Below, one piece after another: positions 37,832-46,418 of a DNA stretch of 64,000 bases. The translations under genes and the position numbers were made by a program. The notes beneath the pieces were generated by a model that saw only the letters and a program-made list of their open reading frames with translations, searched no databases and was not told the origin of the DNA. The DNA comes from Maritalea mobilis. Lineage in GTDB: Bacteria > Pseudomonadota > Alphaproteobacteria > Rhodobacterales > Rhodobacteraceae. The stretch lies in contig NZ_JAHVKE010000002.1 of assembly GCF_019800885.1 (NCBI RefSeq), positions 558,001 through 622,000 of the forward strand, given 5' to 3'. Within the stretch, counting starts at the first letter, position 1. Each line of letters begins with the position of its first letter.

Positions 37832-38848
37832 ATGAAGAAATCCGTATTTCTCGGCACGCTCGCCGTTGCCGGCCTTGCTGCCGGCTTTGCATCGGCGCAG
37901 ACGCTCGCCGAAGTGCAAGAGCGCGGCGCACTGAACTGTGGCGTGACGACCGGTCTGACCGGTTTCGCCGCGCCCGACGCGAATGGTGAATGGGCCGGTT
38001 TCGACGTCGCTATCTGCCGTGCGGTTGCTGCTGCTGTTCTCGGCGACCCGATGGCCGTCGAATTCGTTCCGACCACCGGTCAGACCCGCTTCACCGCGCT
38101 GGCCTCGGGCGAGATCGACGTCCTGGCCCGCAACACCACCTGGACCTTCTCGCGCGACGTTGACCTGTCGTTCGAATTCGTCGGTGTGAACTACTACGAC
38201 GGTCAGGGCTTCATGGTCCCGCGTGACCTCGGCGTGTCCTCGGCCATGGAACTCGATGGCGCCACCGTCTGCATCCAGACCGGCACCACGACCGAACTGA
38301 ACCTCGCCGACTTCTTCGCCTCGAACAACATGAGCTACGAGCCCGTGCCGATCGAGACGAACGCAGAAGCGCAGCAGCAGTACCTTGCCGGTGCGTGCGA
38401 CGTGTACACCACCGACGCCTCGGGCCTGGCCGCAACGCGCGCCACCTTCGAAGATCCGTCGGCGCATGTCGTTCTGCCCGAGATCATCTCGAAAGAGCCG
38501 CTCGGCCCGCTCGTCCGTCACGGCGACAACGAATGGGGCGACATCGTCCGCTGGACGCTGAACGGCCTGATCTCGGCTGAAGAGCTGGGCATCACCTCGG
38601 CCAACGTCATGGAACTGGCCGCAGGCACCGAGAACCCCGAGATCAACCGTATGCTCGGCACCGAGGGTGAACTGGGCGCGATGCTCGGCCTCGAAAGCGA
38701 CTGGCTGGTCAACGTGATCTCGTCGGTCGGCAACTACGGCGAAATCTTCGAAGGCAACATCGGCGAGAACACTCCGATCGGTCTGGCACGCGGCCTGAAC
38801 GCGCAGTGGACCGACGGTGGCCTGCTCTACTCGCCCCCGTTCCGCTAA
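37832..38848 (+). CDS. bztA: Amino-acid ABC transporter substrate-binding protein (BztA/AapJ family)
   Basis: Periplasmic receptor for Glu, Gln, Asp and Asn; 338 residues. A signal peptide (MKKSVFLGTLAVAGLAAGFA, cleavage after SA) is clear. The mature part has the family's four cysteines (NCGVTTGLTGF, DVAICRAV, VCIQTGTTTELN, AGACDVYTTD) and YTTDASGLAATR. Strong codon bias and a separate hairpin after the stop suggest higher expression than the permease genes. Names follow R. capsulatus bztABCD; the Rhizobium name is aapJ. Confidence 0.95.
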   Translation: MKKSVFLGTLAVAGLAAGFASAQTLAEVQERGALNCGVTTGLTGFAAPDANGEWAGFDVAICRAVAAAVLGDPMAVEFVPTTGQTRFTALASGEIDVLARNTTWTFSRDVDLSFEFVGVNYYDGQGFMVPRDLGVSSAMELDGATVCIQTGTTTELNLADFFASNNMSYEPVPIETNAEAQQQYLAGACDVYTTDASGLAATRATFEDPSAHVVLPEIISKEPLGPLVRHGDNEWGDIVRWTLNGLISAEELGITSANVMELAAGTENPEINRMLGTEGELGAMLGLESDWLVNVISSVGNYGEIFEGNIGENTPIGLARGLNAQWTDGGLLYSPPFR

Positions 38849-38858
38849 TCGAACAGTC

Positions 38859-38908
38859 GAAGGGCGCGGCACTTGTCGCGCCCTTCACCTTCTTGGCGCT
38901 TGCGCCAA
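38859..38908 (+). promoter_or_regulatory. Two hairpins between bztA and bztB
   Basis: A 10-bp stem GAAGGGCGCG/CGCGCCCTTC with an 8-nt loop (38859-38886) starts 11 nt after bztA, followed by TTGGCG-CTTG-CGCCAA (38893-38908). Such stems after a receptor gene usually protect its mRNA or reduce read-through into the permease genes. Confidence 0.65.
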
Positions 38909-38993
38909 ACCCTAGCTGAAAAACGGACCATCGAGGGCGATCCAAGGGGACAGGGTCGTCACACGGGATACCTATATCCGATTGGGGGCAGAC

Positions 38994-40532
38994 ATGGCGA
39001 CCTACACGGACCCACCGACCGAGTCCTTCCGGCTCAGCCAACTGATTTACGACACGCGCTACCGGTCGATGACCATCCAGGTGGTCGCATTCATCCTAGT
39101 GATGCTCGCGCTCGTGATTCTGGCGCGCAACGTGGTCATCAACCTCGGCGCGCTGGGCAAGGATTTCGATTTCGGCTTCCTGTTCAATCGCGCCGGGTAC
39201 GACATCAACCAGCGCCTGATCGAATATTCGAACGACTCCACGCATGGCCGGGCCGCCTTGGTCGGCATCCTGAACACCTTGCTCGTGGCCTTCCTTGGCT
39301 GCATCATGGCCACCATCCTTGGCGTGTTCGCCGGTGTCCTGCGCTTGTCCAACAACTGGCTCGTCGCGAAGCTGATGAGCGTTTACGTCGAAGGCTTCCG
39401 CAACATTCCGCTGCTTCTGTGGATCATCGTGATCTTCGCGATCATGACGGAATCCACCCCGCAACCGCGCGACTTCCGAGGGGAGGATGCCGAGGCATCG
39501 ATGCTCCTGTTCGACTCGGTCGCGATCACCAACCGCGGCATCTTCATTCCCGCCCCGGTCTGGGGGGATGGCACCCTTCTGGTGGTGGCCGTCTTCCTTG
39601 CCTCCCTCGTGGGGATCTGGGCCTTCCGCCGCTACGCGAGGAAACGGCAAGAGGCGACCGGGGACATCCTGCCGGTTTTCTGGGTGTCGCTGGGGCTGTT
39701 CATCATTCCCACGCTCGCCGTCTACCTCGCCTTCTCCGCCGCGATCGCGCGCGATCAGTACCCGCTTGTCGCCGTCGGGGCCGAGCAGGGCATGACACTT
39801 GAGGATTACGTCGCCGAGAACCGAAACCCCGCGATCTGTGCCTTGCCCTCCACCGCCGGTGTGAACCTGTCCAGCGCGCTGCGCGGGCTGGACCAGCGTG
39901 CGGATATCCTGCGCGTCGGCTCCGCGGCCGAGTTGCAGGCAAGCGTCGCGTCCGGCGACTGTATCATCGCCGCGATGCCGCCGGACATGGTCGATGAGTT
40001 CACCGGCGCCGTGGACGGGGTCGAGGTTGCCACCCTGGCCGACACGGTCGATCGCGGCCGCCCGCTTCAGTTCGAGCGCCCGCAACTGGCCGGCTTCAAC
40101 TTCGAAGGCGGGGTGCAGCTTCGCAACTCGCTGATCGCGCTGTGGTTCGCCCTGTCGCTTTATACCGGGGCCTTCATCGCCGAGATCGTGCGCGCCGGTA
40201 TCCTGTCGGTGTCGCGCGGCCAGACCGAGGCCTCCTACGCCCTGGGCCTGCGCCCGAACCGCACGATGAACCTTGTCATCCTGCCGCAAGCCTTGCGGGT
40301 CATCATTCCGCCCCTGATCTCGCAATATCTGAACCTGACCAAGAACTCGTCGCTGGCCATCGCCGTGGGCTACATGGACGTGCGCTCGACCCTTGGCGGG
40401 ATCACGATCAACCAGACGGGACGCGAGCTTGAAGGGATGCTTCTGCTGGGTCTGTTCTACCTGCTGACCTCGCTGATCATCTCGGGCGTGATGAACATCT
40501 ACAACAACTCCGTCAAACTGAAGGAGCGGTGA
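38994..40532 (+). CDS. bztB: Amino-acid ABC transporter permease BztB with an extra inserted domain
   Basis: Inner-membrane permease of the Bzt system, 512 residues against about 400 for the R. capsulatus protein as I recall it. The N-terminal part carries ALVGILNTLLVAFLGC and EGFRNIPLLLW. The C-terminal part carries YTGAFIAEIVRAGILSVSRG, the EAA loop (EASYALGLRPNRTMNLVILP) and YLNLTKNSSLAIAVGYMD. Between them, residues about 250-360 form a polar segment containing NPAICALPSTAGVNLSSALR and ASVASGDCIIAAMPP. This segment resembles one lobe of the cognate receptor. ATG at 38994 is preferred to an in-frame TTG four codons earlier. bztC follows after one base. Confidence 0.93.
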   Translation: MATYTDPPTESFRLSQLIYDTRYRSMTIQVVAFILVMLALVILARNVVINLGALGKDFDFGFLFNRAGYDINQRLIEYSNDSTHGRAALVGILNTLLVAFLGCIMATILGVFAGVLRLSNNWLVAKLMSVYVEGFRNIPLLLWIIVIFAIMTESTPQPRDFRGEDAEASMLLFDSVAITNRGIFIPAPVWGDGTLLVVAVFLASLVGIWAFRRYARKRQEATGDILPVFWVSLGLFIIPTLAVYLAFSAAIARDQYPLVAVGAEQGMTLEDYVAENRNPAICALPSTAGVNLSSALRGLDQRADILRVGSAAELQASVASGDCIIAAMPPDMVDEFTGAVDGVEVATLADTVDRGRPLQFERPQLAGFNFEGGVQLRNSLIALWFALSLYTGAFIAEIVRAGILSVSRGQTEASYALGLRPNRTMNLVILPQALRVIIPPLISQYLNLTKNSSLAIAVGYMDVRSTLGGITINQTGRELEGMLLLGLFYLLTSLIISGVMNIYNNSVKLKER

Positions 40533-40533
40533 G

Positions 40534-41859
40534 ATGAGCGATACACACGCAGAAAGCGCGCTTGCGACCGCCTTTGTCCGCAAGGACATGCTGCCCGAAC
40601 GCGAACCGCCCGTGGCGGAGAAGGGGGCCGTGAAATGGCTGCGGGAAAACCTGTTTTCCTCGGTGCTGAACAGCATCCTGACCGTGCTCTCGGTTTTCGT
40701 GATCTACTGGGTTCTCAGCCACGTCCTCGGTTGGATCTTCTACGGCATCTGGGACGCCGATAGCCTGACGCAATGCCGCGAGATCCGCGACGAGCGCTAC
40801 GGCGAAGGGATGGAGGTTGCCTGCTGGGCCGTCCTGACCGACCGGTGGGATCAGTTGACCTTCGGCTTCTACCCCTCCGAACTCTACTGGCGCCCGGTTC
40901 TTGCGCTGATCCTGTTCCTTGGGGCCATCGCACCGGTGCTCTACGCGGAACTGCCGCGCAAGCTCCTGGCCTTCACGGCCGCGTCGCCCTTCATCCTGTA
41001 TTGGCTGCTCTGGGGCGGCTCGATCTGGGGCCCGATCGCGGTTGCCGCCGGCTTCATCATCGCTTGGCTGGTCTTCAAGACCGCCGTGCCGATCATCGGG
41101 CAGCTGGGGGCCATCATCGCAACCGTCGTGGTGCCGATCCTCTACTGGATGTTCCTGGCCGGGCCGTTGGCGGGCGTGATCGACGGCATCCTGCCCATCG
41201 GCATCGAGTATGTGCCCTCGGACGATTTCGGCGGCTTCATGCTGGCCTTCGTCATCGGGATCGCGGGCATCATCCTGTCGCTGCCGCTGGGGGTCGTCCT
41301 TGCCCTTGGGCGCCAGTCGGACCTGTTCATCATCAACAAGTTCTCGGTGATCTTCATCGAAGTGATCCGGGGCGTGCCGCTGATCGTGTGGCTCTTCACC
41401 GCGTCGCTGCTGTTGAACTACTTCCTGCCGCCGGGCACGAATTTCGACCTCATGCTGCGCGTGATCATCATGGTGACGCTCTTCTCCTCGGCCTATATCG
41501 CCGAGGTGGTTCGGGGCGGTCTCGCGGCCCTGCCGCGTGGCCAGTATGAAGGCGCCGACAGCCTCGGCCTCGACTACTGGCAATCCATGCGCCTGATCAT
41601 CCTGCCGCAGGCCCTCAAGATCTCCATTCCCGGGATCGTTTCCACCTTCATCGGCCTGTTCAAGGACACGACGCTGGTGGTCTTCATCGGCCTGCTGGAC
41701 CCGATCGGGTTCTCGAACGCCATTCGCGCCTCGACCGACTGGAACGGCGTCTACTGGGAGCTCTTCATCTTCATCGGGCTCTGCTTCTTCATCAGCTGCT
41801 ACTCGATGAGCCGCTATTCGCAATACCTGGAGCGCAAGCTGCGCACCGATCACCGCTGA
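40534..41859 (+). CDS. bztC: Amino-acid ABC transporter permease BztC
   Basis: Second permease subunit, 441 residues. An N-terminal extension with several hydrophobic segments precedes the permease core, as usual for BztC/AapM. The core has FVIGIAGIILSLPLGVVLAL, EVIRGVPLIVWLF, and the EAA-type loop QYEGADSLGLDYWQSMRLII followed by LPQALKISIPGIVSTFIGL, ending with LFKDTTLVVFIGLLD. It would pair with BztB to form the channel. One base after bztB, 14 nt before bztD. Confidence 0.95.
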   Translation: MSDTHAESALATAFVRKDMLPEREPPVAEKGAVKWLRENLFSSVLNSILTVLSVFVIYWVLSHVLGWIFYGIWDADSLTQCREIRDERYGEGMEVACWAVLTDRWDQLTFGFYPSELYWRPVLALILFLGAIAPVLYAELPRKLLAFTAASPFILYWLLWGGSIWGPIAVAAGFIIAWLVFKTAVPIIGQLGAIIATVVVPILYWMFLAGPLAGVIDGILPIGIEYVPSDDFGGFMLAFVIGIAGIILSLPLGVVLALGRQSDLFIINKFSVIFIEVIRGVPLIVWLFTASLLLNYFLPPGTNFDLMLRVIIMVTLFSSAYIAEVVRGGLAALPRGQYEGADSLGLDYWQSMRLIILPQALKISIPGIVSTFIGLFKDTTLVVFIGLLDPIGFSNAIRASTDWNGVYWELFIFIGLCFFISCYSMSRYSQYLERKLRTDHR

Positions 41860-41873
41860 GGGAGGTCTGACAC

Positions 41874-42668
41874 ATGACCGACGCAACCGCAGAAGCCCGC
41901 GAAATCGACCGCTCGCAGATGACGGTCTCGGACGAGGTCGCCATCGAGATCCGCAACATGAACAAGTGGTACGGCACGTTCCACGTTCTGCGCGACATCA
42001 ACCTGACGGTGAACCGGGGCGAACGCATCGTGATCTGCGGGCCTTCGGGCTCGGGGAAATCCACGCTGATCCGCTGCATCAACGCGCTGGAGGAACACCA
42101 GCAGGGCTCCATCACCGTCGATGGCACGCTTCTGTCGAACGACCTCAAGAACATCGACAAGATCCGGTCCGAGGTCGGAATGGTGTTCCAGCACTTCAAC
42201 CTGTTCCCGCATCTGACGATCCTGGAGAACTGCACGCTGGCCCCGATCTGGGTGCGCAAGACGCCCAAGAAAGAGGCCGAGGAAACGGCGATGTATTTCC
42301 TCAACAAGGTGAAGATCCCCGAACAGGCCGACAAGTATCCCGGCCAGCTCTCGGGCGGTCAGCAGCAGCGTGTGGCCATCGCCCGCTCGCTCTGCATGCG
42401 CCCGCGCATCATGCTGTTTGACGAGCCGACCTCGGCGCTGGACCCCGAGATGATCAAGGAGGTGCTCGACACCATGATCCAGCTCGCCGAGGAAGGCATG
42501 ACCATGCTTTGCGTGACGCACGAGATGGGCTTTGCCCGCCAGGTGGCGAACCGCGTGATCTTCATGGATGCGGGCCAGATCGTCGAACAGAACGAGCCGG
42601 AAGAGTTCTTCAACAACCCGCAAAGCGACCGGACCAAGCTGTTCCTCAGCCAGATCCTCGGTCACTGA
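41874..42668 (+). CDS. bztD: Amino-acid ABC transporter ATPase BztD
   Basis: ATPase subunit of the Bzt importer, 264 residues. Walker [10 protein letters not shown] near residue 57, Q-loop [15 protein letters not shown] signature LSGGQQQR, Walker [15 protein letters not shown] and switch histidine in [21 protein letters not shown] 20-residue N-terminal extension rich in acidic residues precedes the domain. GAGGGAGG precedes the ATG. Last gene of the operon, followed by a long terminator stem. Confidence 0.97.
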   Translation: MTDATAEAREIDRSQMTVSDEVAIEIRNMNKWYGTFHVLRDINLTVNRGERIVICGPSGSGKSTLIRCINALEEHQQGSITVDGTLLSNDLKNIDKIRSEVGMVFQHFNLFPHLTILENCTLAPIWVRKTPKKEAEETAMYFLNKVKIPEQADKYPGQLSGGQQQRVAIARSLCMRPRIMLFDEPTSALDPEMIKEVLDTMIQLAEEGMTMLCVTHEMGFARQVANRVIFMDAGQIVEQNEPEEFFNNPQSDRTKLFLSQILGH

Positions 42669-42709
42669 GATATTTCGCGCCCTCGCGCTGTCGCGCGGGA
42701 CGACCGGGC

Positions 42710-42748
42710 AAGGGCCGCAAGGGGGATTGACCCCCTTGCGGCCCTTTT
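42710..42748 (+). terminator. Rho-independent terminator of bztABCD
   Basis: A 16-bp perfect stem (AAGGGCCGCAAGGGGG and its complement) with a 5-nt loop, ending in TTTT. It lies between bztD and the convergent sixA-like gene. Confidence 0.92.
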
Positions 42749-42788
42749 GCCTCCGGCGGGAGTTTTCTTGCCAAGATGAAGGGGTGGG

Positions 42789-43301
42789 TCAGTCGGGATC
42801 GGGCAGTTCGCGCGGCACGACGAAATCCAGCACCCGCCCGCGACCCGGCGCGACCTCGGCCCAGGCCTCGCGGAAGGACAGGGCCAGTGTCGCGCCGGTC
42901 GGATACAGGCCGAATTTCGGATGATCCGGCGGCATCGCGCAGAGCGACCAGGCCAGGCTGCCGATGCCGGGGTTATGCGCGACGATGGCCAGTGTCTTGG
43001 CGTCTTCGGCGCTGCGGATCGCGGTCAGCAGATCGGCGGGCGCGGCATTGTAGAGGCCATGGCTGATGATCGGATCGGGCGGGTTTTCAAGCTGCCCGGC
43101 GATCCCTGCCCACGTCTCCTGTGTCCGGCGCGCGCTGGAGATCATGGCCATGTCCGGCGTGTGGCCGGTCCGGGCGAGCCAATGGCCGATGCGCGGCGCG
43201 CTGAGTTGGCCGCGCTCGTTCAGCGGGCGGTCATGGTCCGACAGGCCGGCATCGCCCCAATCGGACTTGGTGTGACGGATCAGGATCAGGGTTCGGGTCA
43301 T
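42789..43301 (-). CDS. SixA-like histidine phosphatase
   Basis: Small phosphatase of the histidine-phosphatase (phosphoglycerate-mutase-like) superfamily, 170 residues. The catalytic LILIRHTKSDW is near residues 5-15 with His10, the second conserved region is HDRPLNERGQLSAPRIG, and the second histidine is in VAHNPGIGSLAW. SixA in E. coli dephosphorylates phosphohistidine proteins; the target here is unknown. ATG at 43301 was selected; upstream extension is inside the next gene. It overlaps the upstream Fe-S gene by 4 nt (ATGA), so the pair is translationally coupled. Confidence 0.88.
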   Translation of the reverse strand: MTRTLILIRHTKSDWGDAGLSDHDRPLNERGQLSAPRIGHWLARTGHTPDMAMISSARRTQETWAGIAGQLENPPDPIISHGLYNAAPADLLTAIRSAEDAKTLAIVAHNPGIGSLAWSLCAMPPDHPKFGLYPTGATLALSFREAWAEVAPGRGRVLDFVVPRELPDPD

Positions 43302-43981
43302 GGATGGAACGCTCGCATATGATAGGCTGATTGGGCTGGGTCGCGGCCATAGGTTTGGCTTACCGGACAGGCACGGCGCACGGCGCAGCCTTGGGTCATG
43401 CACCCTGCCCCGGCCGGTGTGTCGAGCGCCGCGTGGCAGGCCCCGGTATCGTAGCCCGCGGCGGTCAGGGCAGCGGCGGGGCAGGCGGTGACGCAGGGCT
43501 GGTCGCAGCGCGCGCACGGGCGCGCATCGGTCTGCGTGGGCAGATCGACATGAAACGGCAGGGCGAGGGCGCCGCGGTAGGACACCATCAGCCCCGCAAC
43601 GTCATGCACCAAGAGCGTCACCGGGCTGGCCCAGGCCCGCCCGGATTTCGTCGCCCAGGCGAAGAACGGGTAGGATGGCGGGCCGCCGAAGGGGAACACG
43701 GCCCGCCCGCCGAGGTCAGTGGCGATCTCACCGATCACCCGGGCCGACCAGCGATCCATGGTGTCGAGATCGGGGTTCAGGCTGGACGCGTCGTGCGATT
43801 GCGATTCGGTCGCCTCGGGGGCGCTCAGGAGCGTGTCCCAGAAGCCCGGCTCGCGGGGCCCGAGCAACAGCAACGTTCCGCAGCCCGCAGGCGCGCCGTC
43901 ATTCGGGCCGGGATGAAACCCGCCGAAGACCTCCAACTGATCGCGCGCGACCCGAGTCGCGATGTCGGAATAGGTGACCAT
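43298..43981 (-). CDS. Ferredoxin-like 4Fe-4S protein
   Basis: Predicted cytoplasmic Fe-S protein, 227 residues. The C-terminal part has two cysteine clusters: CARCDQPCVTACPAAAL, then ACHAALDTPAGAGCMTQGC followed by RACPVSQTYG. These would hold two Fe-S clusters. The cysteine layout recalls the ferredoxin part of epoxyqueuosine reductase (QueG), but the cobalamin-binding part is not evident. The first 100 residues (for example GCGTLLLLGPREPGFWDTLL) are of unknown role. It sits upstream of, and overlaps, the SixA-like gene. Three short direct repeats lie about 80 nt upstream of its ATG. Confidence 0.75.
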   Translation of the reverse strand: MVTYSDIATRVARDQLEVFGGFHPGPNDGAPAGCGTLLLLGPREPGFWDTLLSAPEATESQSHDASSLNPDLDTMDRWSARVIGEIATDLGGRAVFPFGGPPSYPFFAWATKSGRAWASPVTLLVHDVAGLMVSYRGALALPFHVDLPTQTDARPCARCDQPCVTACPAAALTAAGYDTGACHAALDTPAGAGCMTQGCAVRRACPVSQTYGRDPAQSAYHMRAFHP

Positions 43982-44061
43982 GCCGCGACGGTAGGCGAGC
44001 GGCCCCGCTCTGGCGAGAGGCGATAGGGCCGCGCCGTGCCCGACACGCTGTATGCGCGGGG

Positions 44062-44089
44062 TGTGTACAGGATGTGTACGGGGTGTGAC
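44062..44089. repeat. Three TGTG(T)AC direct repeats at 11-bp spacing
   Basis: TGTGTAC at 44062-44068 and 44073-44079, then TGTGAC at 44084-44089. The period is 11 bp, one helical turn, upstream of the minus-strand Fe-S gene. A protein binding one face of DNA is possible; no known operator was matched. The rest of 43982-44106 shows no gene. Confidence 0.4.
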
Positions 44090-44106
44090 CTGTCGATCCG
44101 GCCCCG

Positions 44107-44967
44107 TCAGGCGCGGATCATCGAGCCCGCGCCATGCTCGGTGAAAAGCTCCAGCAGCACGGCATTGGGCACGCGGCCATCGACGATGGTGCAGGCACGC
44201 ACGCCGTTACGCACCGCCTGAAGCGCGGTTTCGGTCTTGGGGATCATGCCGCCCGAGATGATGCCCTTCTCGGTCATCTCCTCGACCTCGGCGGCGCTGA
44301 GCGCGGTGACGACCTCGCCCGCCTCGTTCTTCACGCCCGCGACATTGGTCAGCAGCAGCAGGCGATCGGCTTTCAAGGCAGCCGCGATGGCGCCTGCGGC
44401 GGTGTCGCCATTGATGTTGAAGGTCTCGCCGTTTCGGCCTGCCCCCAAGGGGGCGATGACGGGGATCATGTCGTCCCCGAACAGGTTGGTCAGCACCTGC
44501 GGGTTCACCTCGTTCGGTTCGCCGACAAAGCCAAGCTTGGGGTCGGCGGGATCACACACAATCAGGTTGGCATCCTTGCCCGACAGGCCCACGGCCCGAC
44601 CACCCTGCGCGTTGATCGCCTGCACGATCCGCTTGTTCACAAGGCCCGACAGGACCATCTCGACCACTTCGACCGTTTGCTGATCGGTCACACGTTTGCC
44701 GCCGACGAAGTCCGAGGTGACGCCGAGTTTTGCCAGCATGTCGTTGATCATTGGACCGCCGCCATGCACCACCACCGGGTTCACCCGCACCTGTCGCAGC
44801 AGAACGATGTCACGGGCGAAGCTGGCCATCGCCTCGTCATCGCCCATGGCGTTGCCGCCGAACTTGATGACGACGGTCGCGTCGTCATAGCGCTGGAGGT
44901 AGGGGAGAGCCTCGGACAGGGTCCGGGCGGTGCCGAGGTAATCGCGGGTCATATCCTGGGTCTTCAT
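44107..44967 (-). CDS. argB: Acetylglutamate kinase
   Basis: Second enzyme of arginine synthesis, phosphorylates N-acetylglutamate; 286 residues. [13 protein letters not shown] near residue 32 and [20 protein letters not shown] near residue 63 bind ATP and substrate, and [20 protein letters not shown] near residue 190 is typical. The long form with an N-terminal extension is often arginine-inhibited. Downstream in transcription order from engB, 60 nt away, as often found in alphaproteobacteria. Confidence 0.96.
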   Translation of the reverse strand: MKTQDMTRDYLGTARTLSEALPYLQRYDDATVVIKFGGNAMGDDEAMASFARDIVLLRQVRVNPVVVHGGGPMINDMLAKLGVTSDFVGGKRVTDQQTVEVVEMVLSGLVNKRIVQAINAQGGRAVGLSGKDANLIVCDPADPKLGFVGEPNEVNPQVLTNLFGDDMIPVIAPLGAGRNGETFNINGDTAAGAIAAALKADRLLLLTNVAGVKNEAGEVVTALSAAEVEEMTEKGIISGGMIPKTETALQAVRNGVRACTIVDGRVPNAVLLELFTEHGAGSMIRA

Positions 44968-45027
44968 GGCTGCACCGAAAGAGCGTCACACCTGCATAGG
45001 CGCGACCGGCCCGATTGTGAAGGTCGC

Positions 45028-45684
45028 TCAGGCCAGCCCGGCGATGATCGCGCGCAGGGTCGTGATGCCCTGACCCTTCTCCGAGGAGGTCTGGACCAGT
45101 TCGGGAAAGGCGGCGGGGTGCTTGGACAGTTTCTCGCGGACTTGTCGCAACACCTTTTCGCGGTCCTTTTCCTTCACCTTGTCGGCCTTGGTCAGGACGA
45201 CCTGGAAGGTCACCGCCGAGGTGTCGAGAAGCGCCATGATCTCTTCGTCGACGGGCTTGATGCCGTGGCGCATGTCGACCAGCACGAAGGCGCGGCGCAA
45301 GGTGGCGCGGCCCGAGAGGTAAGCCTTGAGCAGCGTCTGCCAGCGGCGGACCACGTCGACGGGCGCCTCGGCGTAACCATAACCGGGCAGGTCGACGAGG
45401 TAGTGGCTGTCACCAAGGGTGAAGTAGTTGATTTCCTGCGTCCGCCCCGGCGTGTTCGAGGCCCGCGCCAGCGCCTTGCGGCCCGTCAGCGCGTTGATGA
45501 GGGTGGATTTGCCCACGTTCGAGCGGCCGGCAAAGCAGACCTCGGCCCGGTCATCCGGGGGCAGGCCGTCCATCGCGACGACGCCCTTCAGGAACTCTGC
45601 ACCCCCGGCAAAGAGCTTGCGCGCGGCCTCGGCGGTCGGCGCATCGGGGTCTTCGGCCAGTGGGAAGGGGAGGGGCGTGTTCAT
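45028..45684 (-). CDS. engB: Ribosome-assembly GTPase EngB/YsxC
   Basis: GTPase needed for late 50S assembly, 218 residues. G1 GRSNVGKST near residue 53, G3 VDLPGYGYAEAP near residue 96, G4 LTKADKVKEKD near residue 160. The N-terminal extension holds FAGGAEFLKGVVAMDGLPP. Overlaps the upstream MOSC gene by 4 nt. The order yidC-MOSC-engB-argB is read in one direction and probably forms one operon. Confidence 0.95.
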   Translation of the reverse strand: MNTPLPFPLAEDPDAPTAEAARKLFAGGAEFLKGVVAMDGLPPDDRAEVCFAGRSNVGKSTLINALTGRKALARASNTPGRTQEINYFTLGDSHYLVDLPGYGYAEAPVDVVRRWQTLLKAYLSGRATLRRAFVLVDMRHGIKPVDEEIMALLDTSAVTFQVVLTKADKVKEKDREKVLRQVREKLSKHPAAFPELVQTSSEKGQGITTLRAIIAGLA

Positions 45685-46418
45685 GCCAATGTCGCCTCGT
45701 CGCCAAGGGCGATGTCACCGCCCGTTTGCACCGTCGCATAAACGCCGAACTCGGTATGGCCCCAGCCCTCTTCCAGGGCTTGCAAGGTGGCGGCGTCGCG
45801 GCGGCCTGTGTCGGGATTGGCCTCGGTCGCGCGGCAGCGTCCGATGGGCTCAACGATTTCGAGCCGTGCATCACCGATGGCGAGCGTCTTGCCGACCAGG
45901 TCGAACTCCTCCCACGGGGCGAGGCCGTCGAGCCAGAGATTGCCGCGAAACCGGCGCGGGTCGAGCGGTTGGCCGACCTTCTGCGACAGCGCGCGGAGCG
46001 AAGACAGGTTGAGGATTGCGACCGAGGCGAAGGGCGCGTCCGACATCCCCTCGGGCGGGCTTTGCACCAGCGCAGCCGGGGGGCGGCGATCGGCCGGGTA
46101 GATCGGGCGGAGCCAGTCGAACAGGGCATCCGCATCATGCGGCGGCGCAATCGACAGGTCGGGTCGGTCCGGGTGGGACAAATGGATCGTCTCGCCCTCG
46201 ACCCGTGCCGTGATGGCCATCAGCGACGGCCCCTTGGCCCCGCGCAGGAAGTTGCGGCAAGAGCGCCAGCCGGGGCCAGATTCCCCGCCATCCTCGAGCA
46301 CGGCCCAGGCGCGATCCAGCGGCAGGGGCCGGCCCGGTGACAGGCTGACCCGCTCCAGCGGCTCGGCCCCGATGCCCTTGATCGGGTGCCGCCAGATATG
46401 GGCCAGCCGGGCCTGCAT
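45681..46418 (-). CDS. MOSC-domain protein
   Basis: Predicted sulfur-carrier-type MOSC protein, 245 residues, with an N-terminal MOSC beta-barrel part (WRHPIKGIGAEPLERVSLSP) and a C-terminal MOSC domain carrying the conserved cysteine in IVEPIGRCRATEANPDTG. Related proteins reduce N-hydroxylated compounds with a molybdenum cofactor or handle sulfur for metal clusters; the substrate is unknown. It shares one base with the yidC stop and overlaps engB by 4 nt, so it is coupled on both sides. Confidence 0.88.
   Translation of the reverse strand: MQARLAHIWRHPIKGIGAEPLERVSLSPGRPLPLDRAWAVLEDGGESGPGWRSCRNFLRGAKGPSLMAITARVEGETIHLSHPDRPDLSIAPPHDADALFDWLRPIYPADRRPPAALVQSPPEGMSDAPFASVAILNLSSLRALSQKVGQPLDPRRFRGNLWLDGLAPWEEFDLVGKTLAIGDARLEIVEPIGRCRATEANPDTGRRDAATLQALEEGWGHTEFGVYATVQTGGDIALGDEATLA

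Noticed and set aside
39096-40676. 526-codon minus-strand open frame
   Set aside because: Lies fully against bztB, which has clear permease motifs; the antisense product is His/Gln/Arg/Asp-rich and unlike any protein family I know.
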